Assembly: GCF_903915725.1 (NCBI RefSeq)
Contig: NZ_CAIWTY010000079.1
Coordinates: 38,138 to 102,137, forward strand
DNA: 64,000 bases
DNA from: an uncultured Rhodopila sp.
Lineage (GTDB): Bacteria > Pseudomonadota > Alphaproteobacteria > Acetobacterales > Acetobacteraceae
Direction of reading: 5' to 3'
Shown here: positions 1-7,853 of the stretch, piece by piece
How the letters are laid out: each line of letters opens with the position of its first letter
How positions within the stretch are numbered: the stretch's first letter is position 1
Notes under the pieces: generated by a model
Seen by the model: the letters and a program-made list of their open reading frames with translations, nothing else
Databases searched by the model: none
Told to the model about the DNA's origin: nothing
Made by a program: the position numbers and the translations under genes

Positions 1-633
1 ATCATCGGCTCCGGCCCCGCCGCGCGCAGCGTGCGCATCGACCTGCCGCCGTTCACGCTTGTCGGCGCCACCACGCGCGCCGGGCTGCTGGCGACTCCGC
101 TGCGCGACCGCTTCGGCATCCCGCTGCGGCTGGTGTTCTACACGCCGGAGGAACTGCTGCTGATCGTCCGCCGCGGCGCGCGGCTGCTGGAGTGCCCGCT
201 GACGGAGGACGGCGCGTCGGAGATCGCCCGGCGGTCCCGCGGCACGCCACGCATCGCCGGGCGGCTGCTGCGCCGGGTGCGCGACATCGCGGCGGTGCAA
301 GGTGCCGGATCGGTTGATCGCGCCGTGGCCGACGCGGCGCTGACCCGGCTGGAGGTGGACCATCTCGGGCTGGACGCGATGGACCGCCGCTATCTGCGCC
401 GTATCGCCGAACACCACGATGGCGGCCCGGTGGGCGTGGAAACCCTCGCCGCCGCGCTGGCCGAGGCGCGCGACACGCTGGAGGATGTGGTGGAGCCCTA
501 CCTGATCCAGGAAGGCCTGATCCTGCGCACCAGCCGCGGCCGCATGCTCGGCGAGCCGGGCTGGCGGCACCTGGACCTGAAGCCGCCGCGTTCGCCGCTG
601 CCGCTGCTCGATGTGCTGGGAGTGGAGGAGTGA
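1..633 (+). CDS. ruvB: Holliday junction branch-migration helicase RuvB, C-terminal part
   Basis: The frame is open from base 1, so the gene begins upstream of the window and only the last 210 codons are present. RuvB is the hexameric AAA+ motor that drives branch migration of Holliday junctions with RuvA and RuvC. The visible start covers the end of the AAA+ core: [17 protein letters not shown] carries sensor 1, and PLRDRFGIP holds the arginine finger. A lid domain and the C-terminal winged helix follow ([17 protein letters not shown], then RTSRGR). The gene ends 140 bases before ybgC. Proximity of ruvB to ybgC-tol-pal is common in alphaproteobacteria. Identification is confident; only the 5' truncation by the window edge limits it. 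Confidence 0.95.
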   Translation: MIGSGPAARSVRIDLPPFTLVGATTRAGLLATPLRDRFGIPLRLVFYTPEELLLIVRRGARLLECPLTEDGASEIARRSRGTPRIAGRLLRRVRDIAAVQGAGSVDRAVADAALTRLEVDHLGLDAMDRRYLRRIAEHHDGGPVGVETLAAALAEARDTLEDVVEPYLIQEGLILRTSRGRMLGEPGWRHLDLKPPRSPLPLLDVLGVEE

Positions 634-648
634 TGACCATCGCCTCCT

Positions 649-732
649 CGTCATGGCGGGCGCAGGCCCGCCATCCACGCCTTTCCCGCGCGTATGCAAA
701 AGGCGTGGATGCCGATCGGCGTCGGCATGACG
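649..732. repeat. REP-like hairpin doublet, copy 1
   Basis: The ruvB-ybgC intergenic region contains an imperfect inverted repeat whose outer ends read CGTCATGGC and GGCATGACG. The left arm holds a nested 7-bp hairpin (GGCGGGC/GCCCGCC) followed by CATCCACGCCTTT, and AAAGGCGTGGATG opens the right arm. Near-identical arms occur at 3779-3868 and 60810-60898, so this is a dispersed family and not a one-off terminator. Confidence 0.7.
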
Positions 733-773
733 ATAGGACACCGTCCAACCCCCGCCATCATTGGGGTTCATGA

Positions 774-1208
774 ATGAACCCTCATGCACCCTCCATCCAC
801 CGTTACACTTTCCGGGTCTATTACGAAGACACGGACGCCGGCGGGGTCGTCTACCACGCCAACTATCTGCGCTACGCCGAACGCGCCCGGACGGAAGCCT
901 TGCGCGACGCGGGAATCCCGCATGCGGAGATGGTTGAACGGTGCAGTGTGATGTTCATGGTGCATCGCGCCGAAATCGACTATGTGCGGCCCGCGATGCT
1001 CGACGACCTGCTGGTGGTCGAGACGGAGGCTCTCGACGTCGGCGGCGCCAGCGTCGTGCTGCGTCAGGTGGTGCGCGGTCCCGGCGGGATCTGCGCCTCG
1101 CTCCGCATCAGGCTCGCCTGCGTCGCGATCGGAGGAAACAAACCGGCCCGCATTCCGCCCAGATGGCGGGAGGCGATGGCCGGCATGCGTGCTGAAACAG
1201 GGGGTTAA
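774..1208 (+). CDS. ybgC: Tol-Pal-associated acyl-CoA thioesterase YbgC
   Basis: This 144-residue hotdog-fold (4HBT) thioesterase is the usual first gene of tol-pal operons. Characterised homologues hydrolyse acyl-CoA and are linked to phospholipid metabolism at the inner membrane. The signature YYEDTDAGGVVYHANYLRY lies at residues 16-34; by alignment with E. coli YbgC the second Asp of EDTD (Asp21) is the catalytic residue. Length fits the family (about 130-150). The ATG at 774 is the first start after an in-frame TGA and lacks an obvious strong ribosome-binding site. The stop lies three bases before the tolQ start, so the two are one transcript. Confidence 0.93.
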   Translation: MNPHAPSIHRYTFRVYYEDTDAGGVVYHANYLRYAERARTEALRDAGIPHAEMVERCSVMFMVHRAEIDYVRPAMLDDLLVVETEALDVGGASVVLRQVVRGPGGICASLRIRLACVAIGGNKPARIPPRWREAMAGMRAETGG

Positions 1209-1211
1209 GCA

Positions 1212-1928
1212 GTGGATCGGGTTGTTGATGCGGTCAATCTGGGTACGCCTGGCGGCGATCTGTCGCTGTGGGGCCTGTTCGTGCAAGCCGACATCGTCGT
1301 CAAGCTCGTCATGCTCGGCCTGCTCGCCGCGAGCGTGTGGGTCTGGGCGGTGGTGTTCGAAAAGGTCACCGCGATTCGCAAGGCCAACAAGGAGGCCGAC
1401 GCGTTCGAGGACCGCTTCTGGTCCGGCGGCAGCCTGGACGACCTTTTCGACCGCGAGGGCACCAACCCGAACCATCCGATGGCCTCGGTGTTCGCCGCCG
1501 CGATGGGCGAATGGCGGCGATCCTTGCGGGTCGCCGGCGCGGATATCAGCCATACCAGCGTGCGCGAGCGCATCGACCGCGCCATCAACGTGACGATTCA
1601 GCGCGAGATGGAGCGGATGGAGCGCTGGATGGTGTTCCTCGCCTCCGTCGGTGCCGTCGCCCCGTTCGTCGGCCTGTTCGGCACGGTGTGGGGCATCATG
1701 CACTCGTTCTCCGCCATCGCAGCCATGCACAACACCAATCTTGCGGTCGTCGCCCCCGGCATCGCCGAGGCGTTGTTCGCCACCGCCATCGGCCTCGTGG
1801 CCGCCATCCCGGCGGTGCTGGCGTACAACCAGATCAGCAACAGCCTGTCGCGCTTCGCCGGGCGGCTGGACAATTTCGGCAGCGAGTTCAGCGCCATCCT
1901 GTCGCGCCAGAGCGAGGAGCGGACCTGA
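1212..1928 (+). CDS. tolQ: Tol-Pal system proton-channel subunit TolQ
   Basis: TolQ is the MotA/ExbB-family inner-membrane protein that forms the proton-driven motor with TolR and energises TolA during cell-envelope constriction. The 238-residue protein shows three membrane helices at about 28-48, 139-160 and 184-206. The conserved [10 protein letters not shown] lies in the second, and helix three carries [18 protein letters not shown]. The long cytoplasmic loop between helices one and two is typical. The start is GTG, just after the ybgC stop. tolR follows three bases after the stop. Confidence 0.96.
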   Translation: MDRVVDAVNLGTPGGDLSLWGLFVQADIVVKLVMLGLLAASVWVWAVVFEKVTAIRKANKEADAFEDRFWSGGSLDDLFDREGTNPNHPMASVFAAAMGEWRRSLRVAGADISHTSVRERIDRAINVTIQREMERMERWMVFLASVGAVAPFVGLFGTVWGIMHSFSAIAAMHNTNLAVVAPGIAEALFATAIGLVAAIPAVLAYNQISNSLSRFAGRLDNFGSEFSAILSRQSEERT

Positions 1929-1931
1929 GCC

Positions 1932-2408
1932 ATGGCGATCTCCCTCAACCAGAGCATCCGCGGTCGGCGCGCCCGCTACCGGCCGCTGGCGGAGATCAAC
2001 GTCACCCCGATGGTCGACGTGATGCTGGTGCTGCTGATCATTTTCATGGTGACCGCGCCGCTGATGACCTCGGGGGTGTCAGTCGATCTGCCGAAGACCG
2101 ACGCCAAGCCGCTGAACAGCGACAGTGAGCCGCTGACGGTAACGATCAAGGCGGACGGCTCGATCTTCCTGCAGGAGCAGGCGGTGGATGTCGGCGAACT
2201 GGTGGCGAAGCTGCAGGCGATTTCGCAGAACAACCCGGAGCGGCGGATTTTCGTCCGCGGCGACAAAGACCTGGCCTACGGCCGGATCATGGAGGTGATG
2301 GGCACGATCACCCAGGGCGGGTTCACCAAGGTGGCGCTGTTGGCTGAGCAGACCGCGGCACCCCCGGCCGCCCAGCCCGCCAAGCCTGCCGCCGCGCCAC
2401 GTAAGTAG
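1932..2408 (+). CDS. tolR: Tol-Pal system protein TolR
   Basis: TolR is the ExbD-family partner of TolQ. It has one N-terminal membrane helix carrying the essential proton-accepting Asp and a periplasmic domain. Here [17 protein letters not shown] at residues 22-38 includes Asp29, the expected channel residue. The periplasmic part ends with [19 protein letters not shown], followed by a 20-residue Ala/Pro-rich tail ([16 protein letters not shown]) that extends beyond the usual TolR end. At 158 residues it is slightly long for the family. It is cotranscribed with tolQ; 362 bases of repeat-rich DNA separate it from tolA. Confidence 0.95.
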   Translation: MAISLNQSIRGRRARYRPLAEINVTPMVDVMLVLLIIFMVTAPLMTSGVSVDLPKTDAKPLNSDSEPLTVTIKADGSIFLQEQAVDVGELVAKLQAISQNNPERRIFVRGDKDLAYGRIMEVMGTITQGGFTKVALLAEQTAAPPAAQPAKPAAAPRK

Positions 2409-2489
2409 GACGCCGGAACAAATGGGCAGCGCGATGACAATGCGCGGGGCGAGGCACCAGTCGGTGTGGCGGGCCAGGCGCCTGTCAGT

Positions 2490-2581
2490 GTGTCATGGCC
2501 GGGCTTGGCCCGGCCATCCGCGACTTGCGGTGCCGGTCTCGGCAAAGTGGTGGATGGCCGGGCCAAGCCCGGCCATGACAC
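2490..2581. repeat. Perfect 30-bp inverted repeat between tolR and tolA
   Basis: Arms 2490-2519 and 2552-2581 are perfect reverse complements. They begin GTGTCATGG, and each arm contains a nested hairpin, GGCCGGGC/GCCCGGCC. The 32-base loop is unrelated. It is the same architecture as the other REP-like doublets in the window, with a different stem. It may attenuate transcription between tolR and tolA, but there is no T-run and it looks like a mobile repeat more than a terminator. Confidence 0.8.
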
Positions 2582-2670
2582 GGGTTCGGGGCGCACACCC
2601 GGCCATGACATGGGTTCGGGGCGAACACCCGGCCATGACACGGGTTCGGTGCGCACATCCGGCCACGACG
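2581..2670. repeat. Three tandem 30-bp units upstream of tolA
   Basis: Three head-to-tail 30-base units start at 2581, 2611 and 2641, each reading close to CGGGTTCGGGGCGCACACC and ending CCGGCCATGACA. Units one and two differ at two or three positions and the third is more diverged. Each ends with the right-hand tail of the adjacent inverted repeat, so the array probably arose by tandem duplication of the repeat end. There are no spacers, so it is not a CRISPR array. Confidence 0.8.
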
Positions 2671-2770
2671 CGGTTTGCACGACCGGCCGCGGTTGCCCAA
2701 CCGGCCGCCGGGTAGCCGCACCGTGCTGCAGCAATTCTCCGGACTGGACAGCCACGGCCGCCGCACCGCT

Positions 2771-3748
2771 ATGAACCCGCGGCTGCGGCTGGGTCTGATC
2801 GTCTCCGCGGTGGTGCACGTCGTGCTGCTGTTGGTCCTGCTGCTCGGCCTGCCGTCGTTCACGCAGAAGGACGAGGAGCCGCCGGAAGCGACCGTTGCCA
2901 TGGTCTTCCAGGGCACTGCCCAATCCTCCATGCGCGCGCCCAATCAGGCCCCGGTCCCGGCCCCGGCCAAGGAAACCGCGCCGCCTGCGCCGCCGGTGAG
3001 CGAACCGCCGAAGCCTCAACCCACCGAGGCGCCGCCACCGCCGCCGCCTCCGCCGCCCCCGCCGCCGCAGACGCATGTCGAGCCGGCGCCGCCGAAGCCG
3101 CCGCCGCCCGTGCCGACGCCGCCGCCGACTCCCTCGGCCGAACCGGCGCCGGTGGTGCCCCCCCCGCCGCCCAGCCCGCCGACACCGCCGACGCCGCCGC
3201 AGGCCAAGCCGCAGCCGCCGCTGCCGTTGCCGCCGCCCCCTGCGCCGCCGCCGCCGGCACCGCCGAGCACGACCTCGCAGCCGAACGTCACCAAGAACCC
3301 GTCGCCGAACAGCAGCGCGGTGGAGAACACATTGGAGAAACTGCGCCAACAGATGGCGCAGTCGGCACCGCCGAAGGGACGGCCGAACCCGCGCTCGGGC
3401 GGCGCGCCGAACGGCGGCGGGAACCCGGCCGGTAACGATACTGCCGCGCTCAGTTCGGCCGAGCGCGGCGCCATTGGCGACCATGTGCGCGAGTGCTGGA
3501 CCAAGGATGCCGGCGCGCTCGACATCGACAAGCAGCGCGTGCTGCTGACGGTGACGACCGACGCCAGCGGCGTGGCGCGCCGGGCCGAGGTCGCCGGCGA
3601 CGACATTGGGCGGATGGGCGATCCGCGCTTCCGCGCCTTCGCCGAACGCGCGGTGCGCGCGGTCATGGACGCCCGCTGCGCCAACCTGCCCTTGCCGAAC
3701 AATGTGCTGGGAAAGGTCAACGTCCTGACCTTCCGGTTCAGCCCATGA
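2771..3748 (+). CDS. tolA: Tol-Pal system energy-transducing protein TolA
   Basis: TolA spans the periplasm from the TolQR motor to Pal/TolB. The chosen ATG gives 325 residues: a membrane helix at about 8-28 with the conserved SxxxH (Ser12-His16), a long linker, and a C-terminal TonB/TolA-like domain from about residue 235. The linker (about 55-190) is an extreme proline tract with runs of 10 or more consecutive prolines instead of the Ala/Lys/Glu helix of E. coli TolA. An alternative TTG start 96 bases upstream would add a non-membrane N-terminus and lies within repeat DNA, so it is unlikely. Position between tolR and tolB supports the assignment. Confidence 0.92.
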   Translation: MNPRLRLGLIVSAVVHVVLLLVLLLGLPSFTQKDEEPPEATVAMVFQGTAQSSMRAPNQAPVPAPAKETAPPAPPVSEPPKPQPTEAPPPPPPPPPPPPQTHVEPAPPKPPPPVPTPPPTPSAEPAPVVPPPPPSPPTPPTPPQAKPQPPLPLPPPPAPPPPAPPSTTSQPNVTKNPSPNSSAVENTLEKLRQQMAQSAPPKGRPNPRSGGAPNGGGNPAGNDTAALSSAERGAIGDHVRECWTKDAGALDIDKQRVLLTVTTDASGVARRAEVAGDDIGRMGDPRFRAFAERAVRAVMDARCANLPLPNNVLGKVNVLTFRFSP

Positions 3749-3778
3749 TCCGGACACGGTGCAGCGTCAGCGCTCGTT

Positions 3779-3868
3779 CCGTCATGGTGGGCGAAGGCCC
3801 ACCATCCACGCCTTCACCGCGACCCGCACCGCAAGGCGTGGATGGCGGGCCTGCGCCCGCCATGACGG
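3779..3868. repeat. REP-like hairpin doublet, copy 2
   Basis: The tolA-tolB gap is mostly occupied by an inverted repeat with 36-base arms and about three mismatches. Outer ends read CCGTCATGG and CCATGACGG, and both arms contain ATCCACGCCTT or its complement. The right arm, read in reverse, matches the left arm of the copy at 649-732 over more than 30 bases. Confidence 0.8.
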
Positions 3869-3937
3869 TGCGAGGACCGTGTCCAACGCCGGATGACCCG
3901 ATTATTTTCGGCGGCAGCTAAGGTGGAAGACAACCGC

Positions 3938-5296
3938 ATGATCCATATCCCAAACCCGTCCGTCGGCCGGCGCTCCGTGATCGCCGGCGCCGCCGGCCTG
4001 CTCGCCGCGCCGGCAACGGTGTTCGCGCAAGCCGCATCCGGCAGCCAGTCCGCCGTTATCGACGTCAACCGCGCGCGGACTGAACCGATCCCGATCGCCG
4101 TGCCCGATCTCGGCGGCGACGAACAGCTCGGCCGCGACATCGCCGGGGTGATCACCAACGACCTCGCGCGCAGCGGGCTGTTCCGCACGATCGACCATGC
4201 CGCGTTCATCCAGTCCGGCCCTTCCGGCTCGACGCCGAACTTCCAGAACTGGAAGCCGACGGGGGCGCAGGCGCTGGTGACCGGCAGCGTGACAGGCAGC
4301 GGCGGCCAGGTCCGGGTGGAGTTCCGCCTCTGGGACATCCTGCCCGGCACCCAGATCCAGGGCACCGCCTACACCACCACGCAGTCGAACTGGCGCCGCA
4401 TCGCCCACAAGATGGCCGACGTGATCTATGAGCGGCTGCTCGGCGAGAAAGGCTACTTCGATACCCGAATCGTCTACATCTCCGGCACCGGCCCGCGCGA
4501 CCGCCGCACCAAGCGGCTGGCGATCATGGACCAGGACAGCGAGAACAACCGCCTGCTGACCGACGGGTCCTGGCTGGTGCTGACGCCGCGTTTCCACCCG
4601 ACGCGCGATGAGATCGCGTTCATGAGCTATGCCAACAACCGGCCGCGCGTCTATATTTTCGACCTGACCTCCGGGCGGCAGACCCAACTCGGCGACTTCG
4701 CCGGCATGACGTTCGCGCCGCGCTTCGCGCCGGACGGGTCCAGCGTGATCATGGCGGTATCGAACGGCGGCGGGTCGGACATCATCTCGGTCGACCTGGG
4801 CAGCCGCACCTCGCGCCGGCTGACCGAGTCGGGATCGATCGATGTCAGTCCCTGCTACAGCCCGGACGGCTCGCAGATCGCCTTCGCCTCCGACCGCGGC
4901 GGCGACCAGCAGATCTATGTGATGGGCGCGGGCGGCGGCGGAGCCAGGCGGATCAGCTTCGGCAACGGCCGCTACGCCACGCCGGTGTGGTCGCCGCGCG
5001 GCGACCTGATCGCGTTCACCCGCTATGCCGGCGATACCTCCGACTTTTCCATCGGCGTGATGCATCCGGACGGATCGGGCGAGCGGCTGCTGTCCCAGGG
5101 CTGGGACGTGGAGGGGCCGACCTTCGCGCCGAACGGGCGGGTGCTGATGTTCTACCGGGAGACGCGGTCGCAGGGTCCGCGCGGCAGCGGATTTTCGTCC
5201 CGCCTGGTGTCGGTTGACATCACCGGGTTCAACGAGCGGCCGGTGCCGACGCCGACCGACGGGTCCGATCCGGCCTGGTCGCCGCTGGGGGCATAG
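3938..5296 (+). CDS. tolB: Tol-Pal system beta-propeller protein TolB
   Basis: TolB is the periplasmic partner of Pal: an N-terminal D1 domain followed by a six-bladed beta-propeller. The 452-residue product shows propeller blades from about residue 200 (repeats such as [19 protein letters not shown] and [14 protein letters not shown]). A good AGGTGGA site at 3921 precedes the ATG at 3938, which is preferred over an ATG 45 bases upstream. The leader reads [20 protein letters not shown], a twin arginine followed by a hydrophobic stretch and an AQA-type cleavage site, suggesting Tat export where E. coli TolB uses Sec. Pal follows 184 bases downstream. Confidence 0.95.
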   Translation: MIHIPNPSVGRRSVIAGAAGLLAAPATVFAQAASGSQSAVIDVNRARTEPIPIAVPDLGGDEQLGRDIAGVITNDLARSGLFRTIDHAAFIQSGPSGSTPNFQNWKPTGAQALVTGSVTGSGGQVRVEFRLWDILPGTQIQGTAYTTTQSNWRRIAHKMADVIYERLLGEKGYFDTRIVYISGTGPRDRRTKRLAIMDQDSENNRLLTDGSWLVLTPRFHPTRDEIAFMSYANNRPRVYIFDLTSGRQTQLGDFAGMTFAPRFAPDGSSVIMAVSNGGGSDIISVDLGSRTSRRLTESGSIDVSPCYSPDGSQIAFASDRGGDQQIYVMGAGGGGARRISFGNGRYATPVWSPRGDLIAFTRYAGDTSDFSIGVMHPDGSGERLLSQGWDVEGPTFAPNGRVLMFYRETRSQGPRGSGFSSRLVSVDITGFNERPVPTPTDGSDPAWSPLGA

Positions 5297-5364
5297 GTGC
5301 GAAGTTGACCCTGTGTTGCCGATGCAACATATGACCCATGTGTCAAGTACCAACGACCGGGAAC

Positions 5365-5392
5365 TTGACCGCTGTAGTCGGGAAGCGTTAAT
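5365..5392 (+). promoter_or_regulatory. Candidate sigma-70-type promoter for pal
   Basis: In the 184-base tolB-pal gap, TTGACC at 5365-5370 and GTTAAT at 5387-5392 are separated by 16 bases and lie about 90 bases before the pal ATG. A second TTGACC at 5305 has only a poor downstream partner. pal often has its own promoter in other bacteria because it is needed in excess. This is a sequence match only. Confidence 0.4.
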
Positions 5393-5480
5393 CGCTGCCG
5401 AGGACGGAACGGATTACCGTTTCCTCTGCGTGGGCTTGGCTTGCGCATCCGATTGCACCCCATCCAGGGACGAAGACCTT

Positions 5481-5948
5481 ATGAATGTAAAGACCCTCGG
5501 CGCCTTGGCCGCCGTCGCGCTGGTGGCAGCATGCGCGACCAAGCCTGCTCCTGAAGCCCCCACGCCTACCCCGGTCGCCGCGGGCATCGTTCCCGGCAGC
5601 CAGGAAGACCTGGTCGCCAACGTCGGCGATCGCGTCTTCTACGACCTCAACTCCTCCACCCTGCGCGCCGACGCCAAGGGCACCTTGGAGAAGCAATCCG
5701 CCTGGCTCGCCAAGTATGGCAGCGTCAATGTCCAGGTTGCCGGCAACTGCGATGAGCGCGGCACGGAAGAATACAACCTGGCCCTCGGCGAGCGCCGCGC
5801 GCACTCCGCCGCGTCCTACCTGAAGGCCAAGGGTGTCGCCTCCGCGCGCCTGAGCACGATCAGCTACGGCAAGGACCGCCCGACGGCGCAGGGTTCCACC
5901 GAGGAAGCCTGGGCGCAGAACCGCAACGCGATCACCTCGGTTCGCTGA
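5481..5948 (+). CDS. pal: Peptidoglycan-associated lipoprotein Pal
   Basis: Pal anchors the outer membrane to peptidoglycan and is the outer-membrane end of the Tol-Pal system. The 155-residue product has a lipoprotein signal with lipobox VAAC (Cys18), a short Ala/Pro-rich linker and an OmpA-like domain from about residue 45 containing VFYDLNSSTLRADA and the diaminopimelate-binding region NCDERGTEEYNLALGERRA. Starts further upstream in the same frame would bury the lipobox, so 5481 is preferred. pal is the last gene of the operon: a strong terminator follows, and the cpoB/ybgF gene often found next is absent. Confidence 0.95.
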   Translation: MNVKTLGALAAVALVAACATKPAPEAPTPTPVAAGIVPGSQEDLVANVGDRVFYDLNSSTLRADAKGTLEKQSAWLAKYGSVNVQVAGNCDERGTEEYNLALGERRAHSAASYLKAKGVASARLSTISYGKDRPTAQGSTEEAWAQNRNAITSVR

Positions 5949-5992
5949 TCCGTCCTGCCGGACGGTTCCTCCTCCCGGAGGCCGTCCGCCTG

Positions 5993-6056
5993 AAAGCCGG
6001 CAATTCGTGACAGCGGCCGCTCCGGCGCGGCCGTGTCACGAGCTGCCGGCTTTTTT
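5993..6056 (+). terminator. Strong intrinsic terminator after pal
   Basis: A long interrupted stem pairs AAGCCGGCA with TGCCGGCTT and, inside it, CGTGACAGCGGCCG with CGGCCGTGTCACG. A run of six T follows at 6051-6056. It lies 45 bases after the pal stop and closes the tol-pal transcript. It also separates pal from the convergent ABC transporter genes. Confidence 0.88.
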
Positions 6057-6120
6057 CGCGTCCTGGCGGCGGCGGATGCGGGGCGGCTTCAGCAAGCCGC
6101 GTGATCCCGGCGGACCGGGG

Positions 6121-6792
6121 TTAGGAGTTCGGCCGCTTCGCCAGCCGCCGTTCATACGCCTGCGCCAGCAGCGTACTCGGGAACAGCAACGCAAAATAAA
6201 TCAGCGCCACGACCGTATAGACCTCCAGCGGCCGGTAGGTGTCCGCCGTCACCAGCGTCCCGTTATACAGCAGATCCGGCACCGCGATCGTCGAGACCAG
6301 CGAGGTGTTCTTCAACTGCGTGATTGACTGGTTGACGAATGGCGGGATCATCCGCCGCACCGCCTGCGGCAGTATGACCCGCCGCATCACCGGCCAGCGC
6401 CGCAGCCCCAGCGCGCGCGCCGCATCCCATTGCCCCTGCTCAATGGAAATGATCCCGCCGCGGAAGATCTCCGCGTAGAACGCGCCCGTGTAGCAGGACA
6501 GCGTCATCACCGCCGCCACCGTGGCCGGGATCTGGATGCCCAGCAGCACCGGCAGCGCGTAATAGAACCACACAAGCTGCACCAGCAGCGGCGTGCAGCG
6601 GAACAGCTCGATGAACCCGATCAGCGGGATGTTCAGCAGCCGCGACCGGGACAGCCGCCCCAGCCCGACCGCCAGCCCGATCATCAGCCCCAGGATAATC
6701 GTCGCCGCGGTGTAGCTGAGGGTCACCAGCACGCCGCGCCAGAACAGCGGCGCGTAACGCAGCAGGAAGACGAAGTCCCACTGGTAGTGCAT
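6121..6792 (-). CDS. Polar amino-acid ABC transporter permease (HisM/GltK type)
   Basis: The 223-residue protein is a full-length membrane subunit of a polar amino-acid importer. It shows about five hydrophobic segments, starting with FWRGVLVTLSYTAATIILG. The cytoplasmic EAA loop that contacts the ATPase reads EQGQWDAARALGLRRWPVM. The family signature LVQLVWFYYALPVL and the late LKNTSLVSTIAVPDLL are clear. It lies eight bases downstream of the binding-protein gene, so the two are co-transcribed. No ATPase or second permease is adjacent, so the transporter either borrows one or works as a permease homodimer with an ATPase encoded elsewhere. Substrate cannot be read from sequence. Confidence 0.9.
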   Translation of the reverse strand: MHYQWDFVFLLRYAPLFWRGVLVTLSYTAATIILGLMIGLAVGLGRLSRSRLLNIPLIGFIELFRCTPLLVQLVWFYYALPVLLGIQIPATVAAVMTLSCYTGAFYAEIFRGGIISIEQGQWDAARALGLRRWPVMRRVILPQAVRRMIPPFVNQSITQLKNTSLVSTIAVPDLLYNGTLVTADTYRPLEVYTVVALIYFALLFPSTLLAQAYERRLAKRPNS

Positions 6793-6800
6793 CCGGGCGG

Positions 6801-7664
6801 CTAGAACGTCAGTCCCGGCGGCACCTGCTCCCGCGTGACGCCGAATTTCGCCAACCCGTCCAGCATCCATTCGCGCAACTGGCCGGTACCGCGGTTCATG
6901 TCCAGCCAGGCGTCGATCACCTCGCGGAAGCGCGTATCCGGCTCCCGTTGCAGCCCGATGCAGCTCGGCAGCGCCACCGTCGGGTTCGTAAGAAGATAGT
7001 ACGGCCCCAGAGACGGGTTCTTGCCGACGGTCGCCAGCCCCAGCAGAGCCGCCTGTATATGCGCGTCCGCCCGGCCTGATTGGAGCGCCAACGTGCACTC
7101 GTCGCGCGTCTTGTATCCGGTGAGCTGCGCTTTCGGACAGTACCGCCGCGCCGCGGTCTCATGCAGGCTGCCGATGTCGAAGACGATCACCAGGTCCGGC
7201 TTGTTGAGGTCGTCCCAGGTCTTCGGCGCCAGGCCCTTCTTCGCCAGGCAGCCGAACGGATGGGTGATCATCGGCCGGGTGAAGCTGATCGACAGCGCCC
7301 GCGCCGGGGTCGGGTTCAGCGCGAAGCCGAGGTCGATCTTGTTGGACTGCAGGTCCAGCACCGAGTTGCCATAGGTGGACTCGGTATATTCCAGCCTGGC
7401 GTCGAACACCTTCGACAGGTCTCCCGCCATTGAGATGCAGGCGCCCGACCACTCGCCGGTGGCAAGATCCTTCTGGAAATACGGCAGCTCGCCCGGCAAC
7501 GCCGCGATCCGCAGCACCTTGTTACGGCGCACCCGGTCGAATGTGCTTTCAGCCGCCGTCTGCGCCCGGGCGGCGCCCGGAGCCGCGGCCGCCAGCGCCA
7601 GTGCGGGCAGCCCAACGGCCAATGCCCGCCGCCGCAAACCAAGTCCTGTCAGTCCATCAGTCAT
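6801..7664 (-). CDS. Amino-acid ABC transporter substrate-binding protein
   Basis: This 287-residue SBP_bac_3 family periplasmic protein carries a leader of arginine cluster plus hydrophobic core (RRRALAVGLPALALAAAAPG) ending near ARAQ. The mature part contains the typical start of the family (NKVLRIAALPGELPYFQKD) and ALNPTPARALSISFTRPM. It is the binding component for the permease encoded eight bases downstream. The ATG at 7664 has an AGGAGGA site six bases upstream; the frame remains open far beyond this, but upstream translation is Arg-rich and overlaps genes on the other strand, so it is not coding. The family binds polar or acidic amino acids; the ligand is unknown. Confidence 0.9.
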   Translation of the reverse strand: MTDGLTGLGLRRRALAVGLPALALAAAAPGAARAQTAAESTFDRVRRNKVLRIAALPGELPYFQKDLATGEWSGACISMAGDLSKVFDARLEYTESTYGNSVLDLQSNKIDLGFALNPTPARALSISFTRPMITHPFGCLAKKGLAPKTWDDLNKPDLVIVFDIGSLHETAARRYCPKAQLTGYKTRDECTLALQSGRADAHIQAALLGLATVGKNPSLGPYYLLTNPTVALPSCIGLQREPDTRFREVIDAWLDMNRGTGQLREWMLDGLAKFGVTREQVPPGLTF

Positions 7665-7853
7665 CAACCCGTTCCTCCTGGCCGGAGCCGATCGTGTAAC
7701 ACAACGTTCGGGTTTACGGCATATCACCGCGATGCAAGCCGAGGACCTGATCACAACGGCGGCACTGACGCCGATATGGCCGAGGGGACTCCCCCCGACT
7801 CGGGCGTTCGGCCTATGCAACGGCGATTCGGATGGCAGGGGGAGTACAGACGC

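Noticed and set aside
2581..2670. Possible CRISPR array
   Set aside because: Units are directly tandem with no spacers and no cas genes are present.
2276..3757. A 493-codon minus-strand frame over tolA
   Set aside because: It is the complement of the polyproline tract, giving poly-Arg/Gly, with no start context or domain.
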